Of a DNA stretch of 39,153 nt, positions 15,944-24,666 are shown one piece after another. The stretch's first letter is position 1, and each line of letters opens with the position of its first letter. The DNA is taken from the NCBI GenBank assembly GCA_028688225.1, contig JAQTYQ010000030.1, forward strand, positions 1 through 39,153, given 5' to 3'. Position numbers and translations under genes: made by a program. Source of the DNA: Opitutaceae bacterium. Lineage in GTDB: Bacteria; Verrucomicrobiota; Verrucomicrobiia; Opitutales; Opitutaceae. Under the pieces are notes generated by a model that did no database searches, was not told where the DNA came from, and saw only the letters and a program-made list of their open reading frames with translations.

Positions 15944-16295
15944 GGGGTAGCACTAGGAGCCTGCCGGACTTCTCGTCCACCAGGCTCCTGAAAGCAAAAC
16001 CGCCGCTTTTGCAGGGCCTGAAGGGATCGGGAAGTCTGGCCGGCGCAGATTCTTGAGAGAAATTCAGTCGGGGTCTGCTGGTTGGGCTCTTTTCTGAGGC
16101 GGTTTTGCCGAAGGAGTTTGTCGGACCTCCAAGTCCGACAAACTCCCAGCCGCGGGCAAAATGCCGGAGGGCGGCGGGTGGGTGCAACGGAAAAGAAGCC
16201 GGGACGCCCTGGTCCGCCGGCGGACCGAAAAGCCGGCTTGCGCCGGTCGCGGCGGGCGGCCCACACTGGCAGCGGCTGCGGAATCCACCCCGGAT
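15944..16295. other. Divergent intergenic region with nested inverted repeats
   Basis: These 352 bases separate the FHA-cyclase and kinase starts and should hold both promoters. Three inverted repeats are visible: 9 bp at 15955-15963/15981-15989, an 11-bp pair around 15995-16005/16098-16108 (GCAAAACCGCC and its complement), and the 14-bp hairpin at 16113-16146. No gene was found. The frame upstream of the kinase is open but its composition is unlike coding sequence. Confidence 0.5.
16113..16146. repeat. Perfect 14-bp hairpin upstream of the kinase gene
   Basis: The arms 16113-16126 and 16133-16146 are exact reverse complements (core GTTTGTCGGAC) with a 6-base loop. It lies 150 bases before the kinase start. 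It could be an operator, an attenuator or a dispersed repeat; a related half-site (GTGTCGGACCTCG) occurs near 14992. Confidence 0.6.
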
Positions 16296-18788
16296 ATGGA
16301 CGAGAACAAGCCCCCCTCACCAGCGCCTGCGGACGACAGCGCGACCGTGCGCGCGCCGGCCAACGAGGTGGTGTTCAATCGCTACGAGCTGCTCTCCGAA
16401 CTGGGCAAAGGCGGCATGGGCGTGGTCTGGCTGGCGCTCGACCGGGAATTGAGCTCCAAGGTGGCGCTCAAGTTTCTGCGCGAGGAGATGACGAGCGAGG
16501 CCGACGCGCTGAGGGAGCTCAAAAGCGAGGTCATCATCAACCGCGATCTGGCGCACCCGCACATCATCAAGACCTTCGACTTCGTCACCAACGGCCGCAC
16601 CTCCGCCATCTCGATGGAGTACGTCAACGGGACCAACCTCCACCAGCTGAAGGCACAGCGGCCGGGGCGGTTCTTCGAGGTCGAGGACATCCGGCCGTGG
16701 GTGGGGCAGTTGTGCGATGCCATGCACTATGCCCACCAGCAGAAGGTCGTGCACCGCGACATCAAGCCGGCCAACCTGATGATCAACGAACGTGGCGAAC
16801 TGAAGGTGGGCGACTTCGGCATCGGGCGCACCGTGGCCGACACCGTCAACCGCGTGACGCGCAACAGCGCGGGCACGCCGCCGTACATGAGTCCGCAGCA
16901 GATGATGGGCGAAAAGGCGGTGCCCTTTGACGACATCTACAGCATCGGCGCGACCATCTACGACCTCCTGACGGGCGAACCGCCATTTTTCCGCGGGGCC
17001 ATCCGTGAACAGACCCTGGCCAAGGTGCCGCCAACCATGGCAGCACGGCGCAAGGAGCTCGATCATCCCGGCAAGCCGATCCCGCCGGAATGGGAAAAAG
17101 CCGTGGCGGCCTGCCTGGGCAAGGATGCGACCGCGCGGCCGCCCACCGCCCGGGCGTTGCGCGAAATGCTCGAAGGCCGGCCGGTGACACTCCCGAAAGA
17201 GCGCCGTCACGGACGGGGCCGGGGAGTCAGCTGGGCGATCGCGGCCGGCCTCCTCCTGGCCATCGCGACAGCCGGCGTGGTTTACTGGAAGCTCAATCAG
17301 CCGGCATCACCGGTGACGGCCCAACCGGCGGCCGTCGCACCGGCGAAGCTGACGTCCGCAGCTGTGCAGCCGGGGTCACCCACGGCTGGACCTGCTGCAA
17401 CCGCCGTGTCAGCGCCCGCGACCGTTTCGCCGATCGTCTCCGTGCCCCCGCCCAGAGGAAGCGAGGCCAGGACGCCGCTGGAGGATCTGGTGGATGCGGG
17501 CAAGATCACGGCCGAGGAAGGCGCGATCCTGAACACGGCGCTGCGCGGACTGCAGGGCGAGCGCGAAAAAACCCTCGCTGCGCGCCTGGCCATCGAACAC
17601 TCGCTCGCACCCGACGAATGGCGAAGCTACACCGCGCTGGCCACGCCCCGCGATGAAACGGTGGCCAAACTCCGGCCCCTGCTGGCCGCGGACTTCATTC
17701 GCGAAAAGGAGTTTGGCTGGCTGCACGACGCGCTGATCGGCGCCAAAGGGGAGGCCGAGGCTGCGCTCGCCCGGCAGCTGGTGGAGGCAAAAACCCTCAC
17801 CCCGGAACAGTGGCGCGCCCAGACGGAGCTTTATCCTCACGAGAAACGCGATCCCTGGCAGGAGAAAGTGAAGCCGTTCCTCGACGCGGGCACGGTCACG
17901 CCGGCGGAGGGACAGTGGCTGCGGGACGCACTCGCCGGGGAAAAAGGCGAGGCGGAGAAATCCCTCGCCGGGCGCCTGATCGACGAAAAAAATCTCACGG
18001 GCGGGCAATGGCGGGCCCGCACCGGCTTCAGCTATGCCTTGAAGGACGATGTAGTCATCGACCCCGCCCAGCTTCCGCCGGCCATCGACCTGCCTCTCAA
18101 TGAATCGGCCAGCGTGCGTCTGCTCCGCATCGATCCCGGGGCGTTTGTGCGGGGCTCGTCCAAGGAGGAACTGGGGCGCCGCGCCAACGAGCTGCTGCCG
18201 GAGCGCGTCGTCATCGCCAAGCCGTTTTATCTCGGCATCCACGAGGTGACGCAGGCGCAGTTCACCAGTGTCATGCCGCGAAGCCCGAGCTACTGGCGCG
18301 GCAACCCCACCTGGCCGATCGACCAGATCGACTGGCAGACCGTGGCCGGCAGCAACGGATTTGTCGCCCGGCTGAACCGCCTCCTCGCCACCCGGCATGG
18401 CGGGGCCCTGGTGGCGGACCTGCCCGGTGAGGACGAATGGGAATACGCCTGCCGGGCCGGCACCCAGACCGCGTTCAACACCGGGCGGAACATCAGCAAC
18501 ATCGACAGCGACAGCGCGCTCGATTTGGCGGCCAATTACAACCGCGCCGCCAGCGGAACGCCCCGGCCGGTGGGCTCCTATGAGCCGAACGTGTGGGGCC
18601 TGTATGACATGCACGGCAACGTGTCGGAATGGTGCCGGAACCGTTACCTGCGGGGCGGCTCCTGGCAGGCCAAGGCCGCGAATTGCCGCGCCGCCTGGCG
18701 CACCCAGGTCAGCGCCGACGCCTCACCCTCCAACCAGGTGGGATTCAGGCTGGTCCTGCGCTTCCGCAGCCCCGGCAGCGGAAATTGA
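16296..18788 (+). CDS. Transmembrane Ser/Thr kinase with a C-terminal FGE-sulfatase-like domain
   Basis: An 830-residue protein. The Hanks-type kinase domain spans about 30-300: glycine loop GKGGMGVVW (37-45), catalytic Lys K59 in VALKFL, HRDIKPANL (D155), and DFGIG (D173). A single membrane helix lies at about 313-330 (WAIAAGLLLAIATAGVVYW), followed by an Ala/Pro linker and three similar segments of about 70 residues rich in GEKGEAEK and LVDAGKIT patterns (about 385-590). The last 230 residues form a sulfatase-modifying-factor (FGE)-like domain: PFYLGIHEVTQAQFTSVM, LPGEDEWEYACRAG, WGLYDMHGNVSEWC, YLRGGSW, GFRLVL. The FGE part would sit outside the membrane. ATG 16296 begins just before the kinase domain. 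Confidence 0.93.
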   Translation: MDENKPPSPAPADDSATVRAPANEVVFNRYELLSELGKGGMGVVWLALDRELSSKVALKFLREEMTSEADALRELKSEVIINRDLAHPHIIKTFDFVTNGRTSAISMEYVNGTNLHQLKAQRPGRFFEVEDIRPWVGQLCDAMHYAHQQKVVHRDIKPANLMINERGELKVGDFGIGRTVADTVNRVTRNSAGTPPYMSPQQMMGEKAVPFDDIYSIGATIYDLLTGEPPFFRGAIREQTLAKVPPTMAARRKELDHPGKPIPPEWEKAVAACLGKDATARPPTARALREMLEGRPVTLPKERRHGRGRGVSWAIAAGLLLAIATAGVVYWKLNQPASPVTAQPAAVAPAKLTSAAVQPGSPTAGPAATAVSAPATVSPIVSVPPPRGSEARTPLEDLVDAGKITAEEGAILNTALRGLQGEREKTLAARLAIEHSLAPDEWRSYTALATPRDETVAKLRPLLAADFIREKEFGWLHDALIGAKGEAEAALARQLVEAKTLTPEQWRAQTELYPHEKRDPWQEKVKPFLDAGTVTPAEGQWLRDALAGEKGEAEKSLAGRLIDEKNLTGGQWRARTGFSYALKDDVVIDPAQLPPAIDLPLNESASVRLLRIDPGAFVRGSSKEELGRRANELLPERVVIAKPFYLGIHEVTQAQFTSVMPRSPSYWRGNPTWPIDQIDWQTVAGSNGFVARLNRLLATRHGGALVADLPGEDEWEYACRAGTQTAFNTGRNISNIDSDSALDLAANYNRAASGTPRPVGSYEPNVWGLYDMHGNVSEWCRNRYLRGGSWQAKAANCRAAWRTQVSADASPSNQVGFRLVLRFRSPGSGN

Positions 18789-19019
18789 GGACGAGGCACG
18801 GATCGTAGCGGCCCGGTGACAATCGACTCACTGAGGTCTCGATACCTGCGGGAAGCGGGTTGATTTTAGTAGGCTCGTCGCAGATGCCCGCCAAGGGCTT
18901 GGCGCAAAAAAACAAGAGACAAATTACAGAAGGACTAATTGATCGGCTTTTGCGACAGAGATCCAGTCAGGCAAGTGAGGTAGTGGAATTCTAAACAATT
19001 CCGTTCTCAATTCAGGCAT
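18789..19019. other. Intergenic stretch of lower GC, no gene seen
   Basis: With the remnant at 19020-19112, this makes a 450-base gap between the converging kinase and rhomboid genes. The composition drops noticeably in GC around 18860-19030. It contains a 7-bp stem with a 2-base loop at 18889-18904 followed by an A run, and a GGAATT/AATTCC inverted repeat at 18985-19002. Neither has the T run of a plus-strand terminator. No reading frame is convincing. Confidence 0.45.
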
Positions 19020-19112
19020 CTATAGCGATTGCGAATTTGCGAGGCCGGCGGATAAGCCGAGGAGATGGGCTCCCCACGGGTGCCGTCGCGGGCTGGCTTC
19101 ATGTCGGCGGCA
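19020..19112 (-). pseudogene. Frameshifted remnant of the 3' end of a rhomboid gene
   Basis: On the minus strand this stretch reads ADMKPARDGT, then after a one-base deletion WGAHLLGLSAGLANSQSL and a TAG stop at 19020-19022. The intact rhomboid gene just upstream reads AGVKPARDGTSWEGHLFGLLAGLA before its end. About 17 of 23 residues match, including the catalytic His region. The copy lies about 125 bases beyond the intact stop in the same orientation. It is non-functional and looks like a displaced 3' end of a second, divergent copy. Confidence 0.7.
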
Positions 19113-19238
19113 GCTTCGAAACGCGACATGAGTATGCGATCACGATCTGCGATTGCGTCCCAAAGGAATATCGGCACCTGCCTTTGCGTTTTCAGAAATT
19201 GATTTTCTGGCGATGCAAATCGGGCGCTATTGCCCCGC

Positions 19239-19805
19239 TCACCGCGTGTCCAGCCAGGCGCGGGCGAGGCCGGCGAGCAGACCGAAAAGGTGGCCTTCCC
19301 AGGAGGTGCCGTCGCGGGCCGGTTTCACTCCGGCGAGCATGCCGCCGTAGAACAGCACGACGCCGCCGGCCACGAGCAGGTCGGGCGTCGTTTTCGCCAG
19401 CCAGCCGACCGCCAGCAGGTAGCCGAGGAAGCCGAAGATCACGCCGCTCATGCCGACGTGCGCGGCATTGCGGCCGAACAGCCAGAGCAGCGCGCCCTGC
19501 GCGAGGGCGATCGTCGCCGCCACCTCGGCGAACTGCGCCTCGTTGCGGCGCAGCACCAGCGCGCCGAGAACCAAAAACGGCGGCAGGTTGGCGGCGAGGT
19601 GGGCCGCGTTGGCGTGCACGAACGGCGCCGTGAGGATGCCGGCCAGTCCCGCCGCCTGCCGCGGCGCCACCCCGAGGTGGGCCGCCGGCTTGCGCGCGAC
19701 CACGGCCATGAGCGTGCCTGCAATCATCGCCATCGCCGGCCATGAGAGATAGCACCAGGGCGTTTCGAAATAGAGTCGGTGGAGAAACGGAAGCATGCGG
19801 TCCAT
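19239..19805 (-). CDS. Rhomboid-family intramembrane serine protease
   Basis: A 188-residue polytopic membrane protein with about six hydrophobic helices. The catalytic Ser is S120 in VGMSGVIFGFLGY (GxSG), and the catalytic His is H172 in SWEGHLFGLLAGL. The oxyanion-region motif HANAAHLAANLPPF precedes them. It cleaves membrane-spanning substrates; the substrate is unknown. M1 (19805) and M4 (19796) are both possible starts. A frameshifted relict of its 3' end lies downstream. Confidence 0.9.
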   Translation of the reverse strand: MDRMLPFLHRLYFETPWCYLSWPAMAMIAGTLMAVVARKPAAHLGVAPRQAAGLAGILTAPFVHANAAHLAANLPPFLVLGALVLRRNEAQFAEVAATIALAQGALLWLFGRNAAHVGMSGVIFGFLGYLLAVGWLAKTTPDLLVAGGVVLFYGGMLAGVKPARDGTSWEGHLFGLLAGLARAWLDTR

Positions 19806-20027
19806 GGAACCGGAGGTCAGAAGTCAGAGATCAGATGTCACCCGCCTTCGTTCCGGCAGAGCTACGGCGCGGCAGGGAAGTCGGAGGTCACAGGCCGAAA
19901 GGTCAAAGGTCACACGTTGAAACACGGCAGGCTCTTTTCTTCGTGGTTTGCGGTCGGTCGATTCTGGTCGCTGATTTCTGACTGCTGACCTCTGGCGGTG
20001 GTCCCGGAGTCCGTGGTTTCAATTGGA
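19806..20027. repeat. Intergenic region rich in GTCAGA-type short repeats
   Basis: The stretch holds several short, similar units in both orientations: GTCAGAAGTCAGAGATCAGA near 19817-19836, GGTCAAAGGTCACACG near 19901-19916, and CTGATTTCTGACTGCTGACC near 19972-19991. These look like degenerate simple repeats. No gene is present. Confidence 0.5.
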
Positions 20028-21113
20028 TCACCGTCCGGCAATATGGGGTTCGATGGGACGGAAACCGGGGTGCTGGCACGCAGCGTCGCGCGAAGCGGTG
20101 TCGGCAAAAAGATAAACGGCATAGCCGCCGAAGCCGCCGCCGCAGTATTTCCAGGCGAGGGCGCCGGGGAGGTCGGCGGGCAGCGGCGCCATGGCTTCCG
20201 CCCTCTGCACCGCGTACGACTGCCGCACGGCGTCGGCCAGTCCCGCCAGATCCTGGCGCCACACGGCGTCGCGGGCCGTCTGGCCGGCGCGGGCGATGGC
20301 ATCATAGTCGCGCGGCTGGTCGACCACCCCGGGCGTCGAGTGCGACCGGCCGGTCCAGAGCAACGCCATGCGGCCGCGCAGCCAGGCGCCGTCGGTCTTC
20401 AGCTCCAGCTCCGGGCGTTGGCCGCTCCGCCACACGCACAAGCCGGTCTCGGCGATCACCGCCGGGTCCTGCCAGCCCACGCCGAGGTCGAGCTCCGATC
20501 CGACGCCATCCCGGCCGTTGAGCAGGGCCCAGGCACCGCTGCCGCCGAGGCCGGCATTGCGTTCGTAGGGCCAGGCGCGCAGCGAGACCGTCGGCGCGAT
20601 GGCGCAATTGACGATATAGCCGCCGGGCCGGGCGAAGCGCGGGACATCGAGCCAGCCGCCGGCAAAATCGACGCGCAGCGGCGCCTCCTGCGGCGCGCGG
20701 ATCCAGCGGACGATCTCCGTGGTCGAGATGGGCGGGGACTGGGGTGGCGTCTTCGGCAGCACGACGTAACGTGCGCCTACCTGGGCGCACAGCGCCTGTT
20801 TGGGCGGCGTATACTTGTCGTCCTCCGTCACGGCGAGGATGTCCGGCCGCAGGCGCAGAAAATCCTCCTTGAAGTCGAGGCCCTCCTCCAGGCTGTTGCC
20901 GATGACGACCTCGTCGACCATCGCAAGCGCCGCGAGCAGGGCGCGCTTGTGCTCATCGGGCAGCGAGCTACGCCGCTGCTTGTGCCGCCAGAGCACCTCG
21001 GCTGAGGCGAAGCAGACTGTGAGATGATCGCCCAAGGCGCGCGCCTCGCGGAAGAACTGCACATGGCCCGCATGCAGGATGTCGTAGCAACCCGAGACAA
21101 AGACCCTGATCAT
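20028..21113 (-). CDS. Nucleotidyltransferase-GHMP kinase fusion
   Basis: A 361-residue two-domain protein. Residues 1-140 form a cytidylyltransferase-like domain: VSGCYDILHAGHVQFF has the HxGH motif (H14, H17), and STTEIVRWI is the usual closing ISTT block. Residues 143-350 resemble a compact GHMP sugar kinase: VDFAGGWLDVP, the nucleotide loop NAGLGGSGAWAL, and the C-terminal CGGGFGGYAVYL. The kinase part, about 210 residues, is shorter than the usual 300 or more. The pairing suggests phosphorylation of a sugar at C-1 followed by NDP-sugar formation, comparable in logic to HldE or FKP but with different domain types or order. Substrate unknown. It is not obviously in an operon. Confidence 0.8.
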   Translation of the reverse strand: MIRVFVSGCYDILHAGHVQFFREARALGDHLTVCFASAEVLWRHKQRRSSLPDEHKRALLAALAMVDEVVIGNSLEEGLDFKEDFLRLRPDILAVTEDDKYTPPKQALCAQVGARYVVLPKTPPQSPPISTTEIVRWIRAPQEAPLRVDFAGGWLDVPRFARPGGYIVNCAIAPTVSLRAWPYERNAGLGGSGAWALLNGRDGVGSELDLGVGWQDPAVIAETGLCVWRSGQRPELELKTDGAWLRGRMALLWTGRSHSTPGVVDQPRDYDAIARAGQTARDAVWRQDLAGLADAVRQSYAVQRAEAMAPLPADLPGALAWKYCGGGFGGYAVYLFADTASRDAACQHPGFRPIEPHIAGR

Positions 21114-21184
21114 GGCTGGGTGTTAGCACGACGCACGGTCCAGCCCGCGTCAATCCGGAGCTGGCGACCGTTGATCCGGCGGGA

Positions 21185-21290
21185 TGCTCTTGATGCTGCA
21201 AAACAGCCTGTCGGGCAGGGATGGACCGCTGTGGCCGTCTGTGCTTCTCGGCGCGCCCAGCTCTGCTGGACAGCAGAGCGCCCTACCTCC
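21185..21290. repeat. Intergenic repeat copy A with an adjacent hairpin
   Basis: Bases 21185-21250 match 34824-34890 in the same orientation across some 60 bases (shared core AGGGAxGGACCGCTG and TGTGCTTC/CGTGCTTC). Directly after it is a perfect 8-bp hairpin (21261-21268 against 21271-21278, loop GA) with GC-rich flanks. This lies between RACo and the nucleotidyltransferase-kinase gene and marks the left edge of the CODH/ACS block. Confidence 0.65.
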
Positions 21291-21317
21291 AGACGTCAGT
21301 CTGATACGCGAACCTCA

Positions 21318-23222
21318 TTAAACGCCAGGTTGTGCCTTGACGGATGGAAACCGGGCGGGGTCGGTATGCGGAAGAAAGAGCGCGCCGGTGTACTGCTCCA
21401 TGTAGGCGGGATCGGTGTTTAACTCGAAATAAGTCATCCGCCGGGCCAGCTCCAATTGACGCTGCCGGAAGTCCTGGGAAACCACCACCATGTAGGATCC
21501 CATCAGCGACGCATTGCCGATGTAATGGAATTTCTCGCGCGGCAGGTCGGGCACCAAGCCGATGACGGTCGCATTCTCCAGATCCAGGAACCGGCCGAAC
21601 CCGCCGGCGATGTAAATGTGGCAAAGGTCGGTGAAGTCCAGTCCCACCTGGTGGAGCATCAACGCGCAGGCGGAATAGATGGAGGCCTTGGTGCGGATGA
21701 TGTTTTCGATATCGGTTTCGGTGATGACAATCGGCTTGCCCCCGGCGCTCTCCCCGGCCGGGGCGACGGTGTAGCTGGCACGGCGGCCTTCGATGCGGAT
21801 GGCGGAACACGGGCGCACACGGTTGAATTTGCCGGCCGGGTCGATCCAGCCCGTGAGGAACAAGCCGGCGACCAGATCGATCATGCCCGAACCGCAGAGA
21901 CCCCGGGGCCGGACGTTGCCCACGGTGGAATAGCGGGCCGCCCCGGTGGCTTCATCCACCCAGACTTTTTCGATCGCGCCGGTGGAGGCGCGCATGCCGC
22001 ATTCGATCCCGCCGCCCTCGAAGGCCGGACCGGCCGAACAGGCGCAGGCCATCAGAAAACTCTGGTTGCCCACCACGATCTCGCCGTTGGTGCCGATATC
22101 GATGAAGAGGTTGATGTCCTCGGTCGCCGTCGCCAGGTCGGTGCAGAGGATCCCCGCGGTGATGTCGCCGCCCACATAGCTGCCGACGCTGGGGGAAAAA
22201 TGGATCCACGCCTGGGGGTTGATATCGATGCCGATCTCCGCATCCCGCAAATAGGGCACGTGCAGCAAGGTGGGGGCGTACGGAGCCAGACGCAGATACT
22301 CCGGGTTCAAACCGAGGAGCAGGTGGGTCATGACCGTATTGCCGCTGACGGCCGCGTTGGAAATCTCGTGGGGATCCACGCCGTGGCTTTTGGCGATCTG
22401 GTGAATCAACCGGTTGATCGTGTCTAGGACGCGCTTCCGGAGTTCCTCCAGGCGGGAAGGGTCGCGCGCATAGTTGATCCGGCTGATGACGTCCAGGCCG
22501 CAGGTGATCTGGTCGTTGTAATCGCTCCGGGCCGCGACGATTTGGGCGGCGGCCAGGTCGATCAGCTGGATGGCAACCGTCGTCGTGCCAACATCAATGG
22601 CGAGGGCGTAGTGGCGGAGAGTCGTGTCGCCCGGTTCGATGTTGATGACATGGAGCCGCCCCGAATCGCGCACGATCGTCGCGGTCACCTGTCCCTCGGC
22701 CGCCCGCAGGGTATGCGCCAGCTTCCGAATGCCCAGAAGGGAATACTCGACCGGCTGCTTCCCCCAGTCGTGCTGGATGGCCCGCGTCAGACGATCGAGA
22801 TCCGAGATTCCGCTTTCCAGCCGGGGAGGCACCACGGTCAACCGCCACTTCACGGCCAGGGGATCGAATTCCCACTGTTTGGGCAGCAGCTCCTGCCGGA
22901 CCAGGTGCGGTTCATTTTCCGAAGCAAATTTTCCGCCCTTGAGTTCTGCCTGCGGCGGCACCTCGACGATGAGGTCTTCCTGCCGGATGTGCGTCGCACA
23001 GGCCAGGACGTAGCCTTCCGCGATCGCGGCCTGGGGCAATGTGCCGAGGCTGCGTGAATCGACTTCGCCGTTGACGACGCGGACCAGGCACTGGCCGCAG
23101 GTTCCTTCGCCGCCACAGGAGGATTCGATCTCGACTCCAGCCTGCCGGGCCGCGTCCAGCAACACGGTCTGCGGCGGCACCTGGGCTGCTCTCTGCGAGG
23201 GACGGAATTCAACCTTCGGCAT
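21318..23222 (-). CDS. RACo-like corrinoid protein reductive activator
   Basis: A 634-residue protein of the ASKHA-ATPase corrinoid activators. Residues 1-90 form a [2Fe-2S] ferredoxin domain with C36, C42, C45 and C74 (SSCGGEGTCGQC, then LACAT). A linker follows, then an ATPase domain beginning AIDVGTTTVAIQLIDL (about 207), with SGNTVMTHLLLG, DIGTNGEIVVG, GPAFEGGGI and IYIAGGFGRFLD. In Carboxydothermus the homologue uses ATP to drive reduction of inactive Co(II) in the corrinoid iron-sulfur protein. It is the last gene of the minus-strand operon, 100 bases after acsC, so its likely client is the AcsC/AcsD complex encoded here. Confidence 0.92.
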   Translation of the reverse strand: MPKVEFRPSQRAAQVPPQTVLLDAARQAGVEIESSCGGEGTCGQCLVRVVNGEVDSRSLGTLPQAAIAEGYVLACATHIRQEDLIVEVPPQAELKGGKFASENEPHLVRQELLPKQWEFDPLAVKWRLTVVPPRLESGISDLDRLTRAIQHDWGKQPVEYSLLGIRKLAHTLRAAEGQVTATIVRDSGRLHVINIEPGDTTLRHYALAIDVGTTTVAIQLIDLAAAQIVAARSDYNDQITCGLDVISRINYARDPSRLEELRKRVLDTINRLIHQIAKSHGVDPHEISNAAVSGNTVMTHLLLGLNPEYLRLAPYAPTLLHVPYLRDAEIGIDINPQAWIHFSPSVGSYVGGDITAGILCTDLATATEDINLFIDIGTNGEIVVGNQSFLMACACSAGPAFEGGGIECGMRASTGAIEKVWVDEATGAARYSTVGNVRPRGLCGSGMIDLVAGLFLTGWIDPAGKFNRVRPCSAIRIEGRRASYTVAPAGESAGGKPIVITETDIENIIRTKASIYSACALMLHQVGLDFTDLCHIYIAGGFGRFLDLENATVIGLVPDLPREKFHYIGNASLMGSYMVVVSQDFRQRQLELARRMTYFELNTDPAYMEQYTGALFLPHTDPARFPSVKAQPGV

Positions 23223-23322
23223 GGGATGCGCTCATCACACGATGGATCAGCTGGCTCGTTGGGGGAGGTTGGTGGGAGAGCAGTCACCCGGCCGGCGGCA
23301 CACTGCGCCGTGAACGGATGCT

Positions 23323-24660
23323 TCATTGCAGCCGGCTCTTGACGAAGCTTTCCAGATCGCCGGCTTCCTGGGGGCCAACCAGCACCTTCCAGCCCGGCAG
23401 GTTTTCCTCCAGTTCGCCGCTGATCTGGGCCACATAGCCGGGAATGACGAGTTCCCGCCGGCTGACCTGCTGCTCGAGGCCGGCTTCCTTGATGAACTTC
23501 GCAATGGTGGCGCCGGAGAACTTGCCCGCGGCCCACGCGGTGAGCACGCTCATGCCCTCGCATTCGGGCACGACCAGCCAGCTGCTGAGGCCGCAGTTTT
23601 CAATCTCGCCGGAGACGATGAAGTAGGTGAGCGAGAAATTGGTCGTCACGAAGATCGGCGAATCGGGCTTCGGTTCGCCAATCGCGTAGACTTTCGGTTC
23701 GACCTGGATCGGTTTCTGCGGGTCGGTGTAGAGATTGAGCCGCAGGGTCATGAGCGAGGCGACCTGGGCGGCGTCAAAATGCGGCAGCACGCAAATGCCG
23801 CCGTATTTGGTGATTTCACTGGTCGCTTCGATCGTATCGTCGAGCAGATTGCCGGTGTCCACAAAACGCAGGGTGGGGTAGCCGAGGGGCTTGCAGCCGT
23901 CCTTGAGTGCGGCCCGGCGCGCGATGGAATTGGTCTGGAACTGCTCCGCCAGGGAGAAAGGTGTGAACTGCAGGAACAGATCGTTGAAACCCTGCGCCTT
24001 GATCTCGGCCGCCAGTGCCACCAGCTGGTTGAGGTCCGGCGCCGTCAACGCCAGGGCGTGGCCGTTTTCCCTGGCCACGCGCCAGAGTTGGGCGGCGGCT
24101 TCGGGCGAAGGCGCGCACAGCACACTGCGGCTGCCTTTGACGGCAGCCGCGGCGGTGGCCAGGGCGCCGGCATCCGGACTGCGCAGGACCAGCGGCCGTT
24201 TCGTCCGGCTCTGCGCCTGGCCGGCCAATGCGACAAAAGCCTTTGCGTCGGGGCCTTTTTGGGTGACGGCGACCATGTCCAGCCGGAGTTTTTGTCCGAC
24301 CCGCTCCAGGAGATATTCCGAGACAGTCTTGAGGGTCCCCTCGATGGATTCAGGCGCATCCGTATCATTGAGGTTCAAGGCCAGCGCGGTTTGGTGCACG
24401 AAGGTCTTCTCGTGGCGGTAAAGCACGACCTCGCCGCCAAGCTTCAGCTCCCGCTCCGGTCCGAGTTCGATGCACCGGACGGGCGGCTCGCTGGCCGCAC
24501 CCAGCACGCGCTTGGCCTCCTCGGAGGCGTAGGGGCATTGGGCCAGCTCGGCTTTTTTGGCCGCCAGCTTCATGGCAAACGCCAGACAGGTGTTGGAACC
24601 GCATTCCTTGCAGTTGGTGGCCGGCAGGAGTTTTTGAATCTGTAAACCAGTCAAAGCCAT
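23323..24660 (-). CDS. acsC: Corrinoid iron-sulfur protein large subunit
   Basis: A 445-residue protein that carries the corrinoid and a [4Fe-4S] cluster and delivers a methyl group to acetyl-CoA synthase. The N-terminal cluster motif is NCKECGSNTC with a fourth Cys 17 residues on (C17, C20, C25, C42). A TIM-barrel part follows, and the C-terminal 110 residues (from FIVSGEIENCGLSSWL, VPECEGMSVLTAWAAGKFSG) form the corrinoid-binding domain. Length and order are normal for AcsC/CdhE. It has a strong ribosome site and begins 12 bases after the AcsB-AcsD fusion gene, to whose C-terminal part it should bind. Confidence 0.95.
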   Translation of the reverse strand: MALTGLQIQKLLPATNCKECGSNTCLAFAMKLAAKKAELAQCPYASEEAKRVLGAASEPPVRCIELGPERELKLGGEVVLYRHEKTFVHQTALALNLNDTDAPESIEGTLKTVSEYLLERVGQKLRLDMVAVTQKGPDAKAFVALAGQAQSRTKRPLVLRSPDAGALATAAAAVKGSRSVLCAPSPEAAAQLWRVARENGHALALTAPDLNQLVALAAEIKAQGFNDLFLQFTPFSLAEQFQTNSIARRAALKDGCKPLGYPTLRFVDTGNLLDDTIEATSEITKYGGICVLPHFDAAQVASLMTLRLNLYTDPQKPIQVEPKVYAIGEPKPDSPIFVTTNFSLTYFIVSGEIENCGLSSWLVVPECEGMSVLTAWAAGKFSGATIAKFIKEAGLEQQVSRRELVIPGYVAQISGELEENLPGWKVLVGPQEAGDLESFVKSRLQ

Positions 24661-24666
24661 GAGGGT

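Noticed and set aside
16161..16295. N-terminal extension of the kinase
   Set aside because: The 45 extra residues are Arg/Gly-rich, overlap an inverted-repeat region, and are unlike kinase N-termini; ATG 16296 is more natural.
18889..18912. Terminator candidate with a stem and a homopolymer run
   Set aside because: The stem is followed by A residues on the plus strand, and on the minus strand the T run precedes the hairpin, so neither strand has terminator order.
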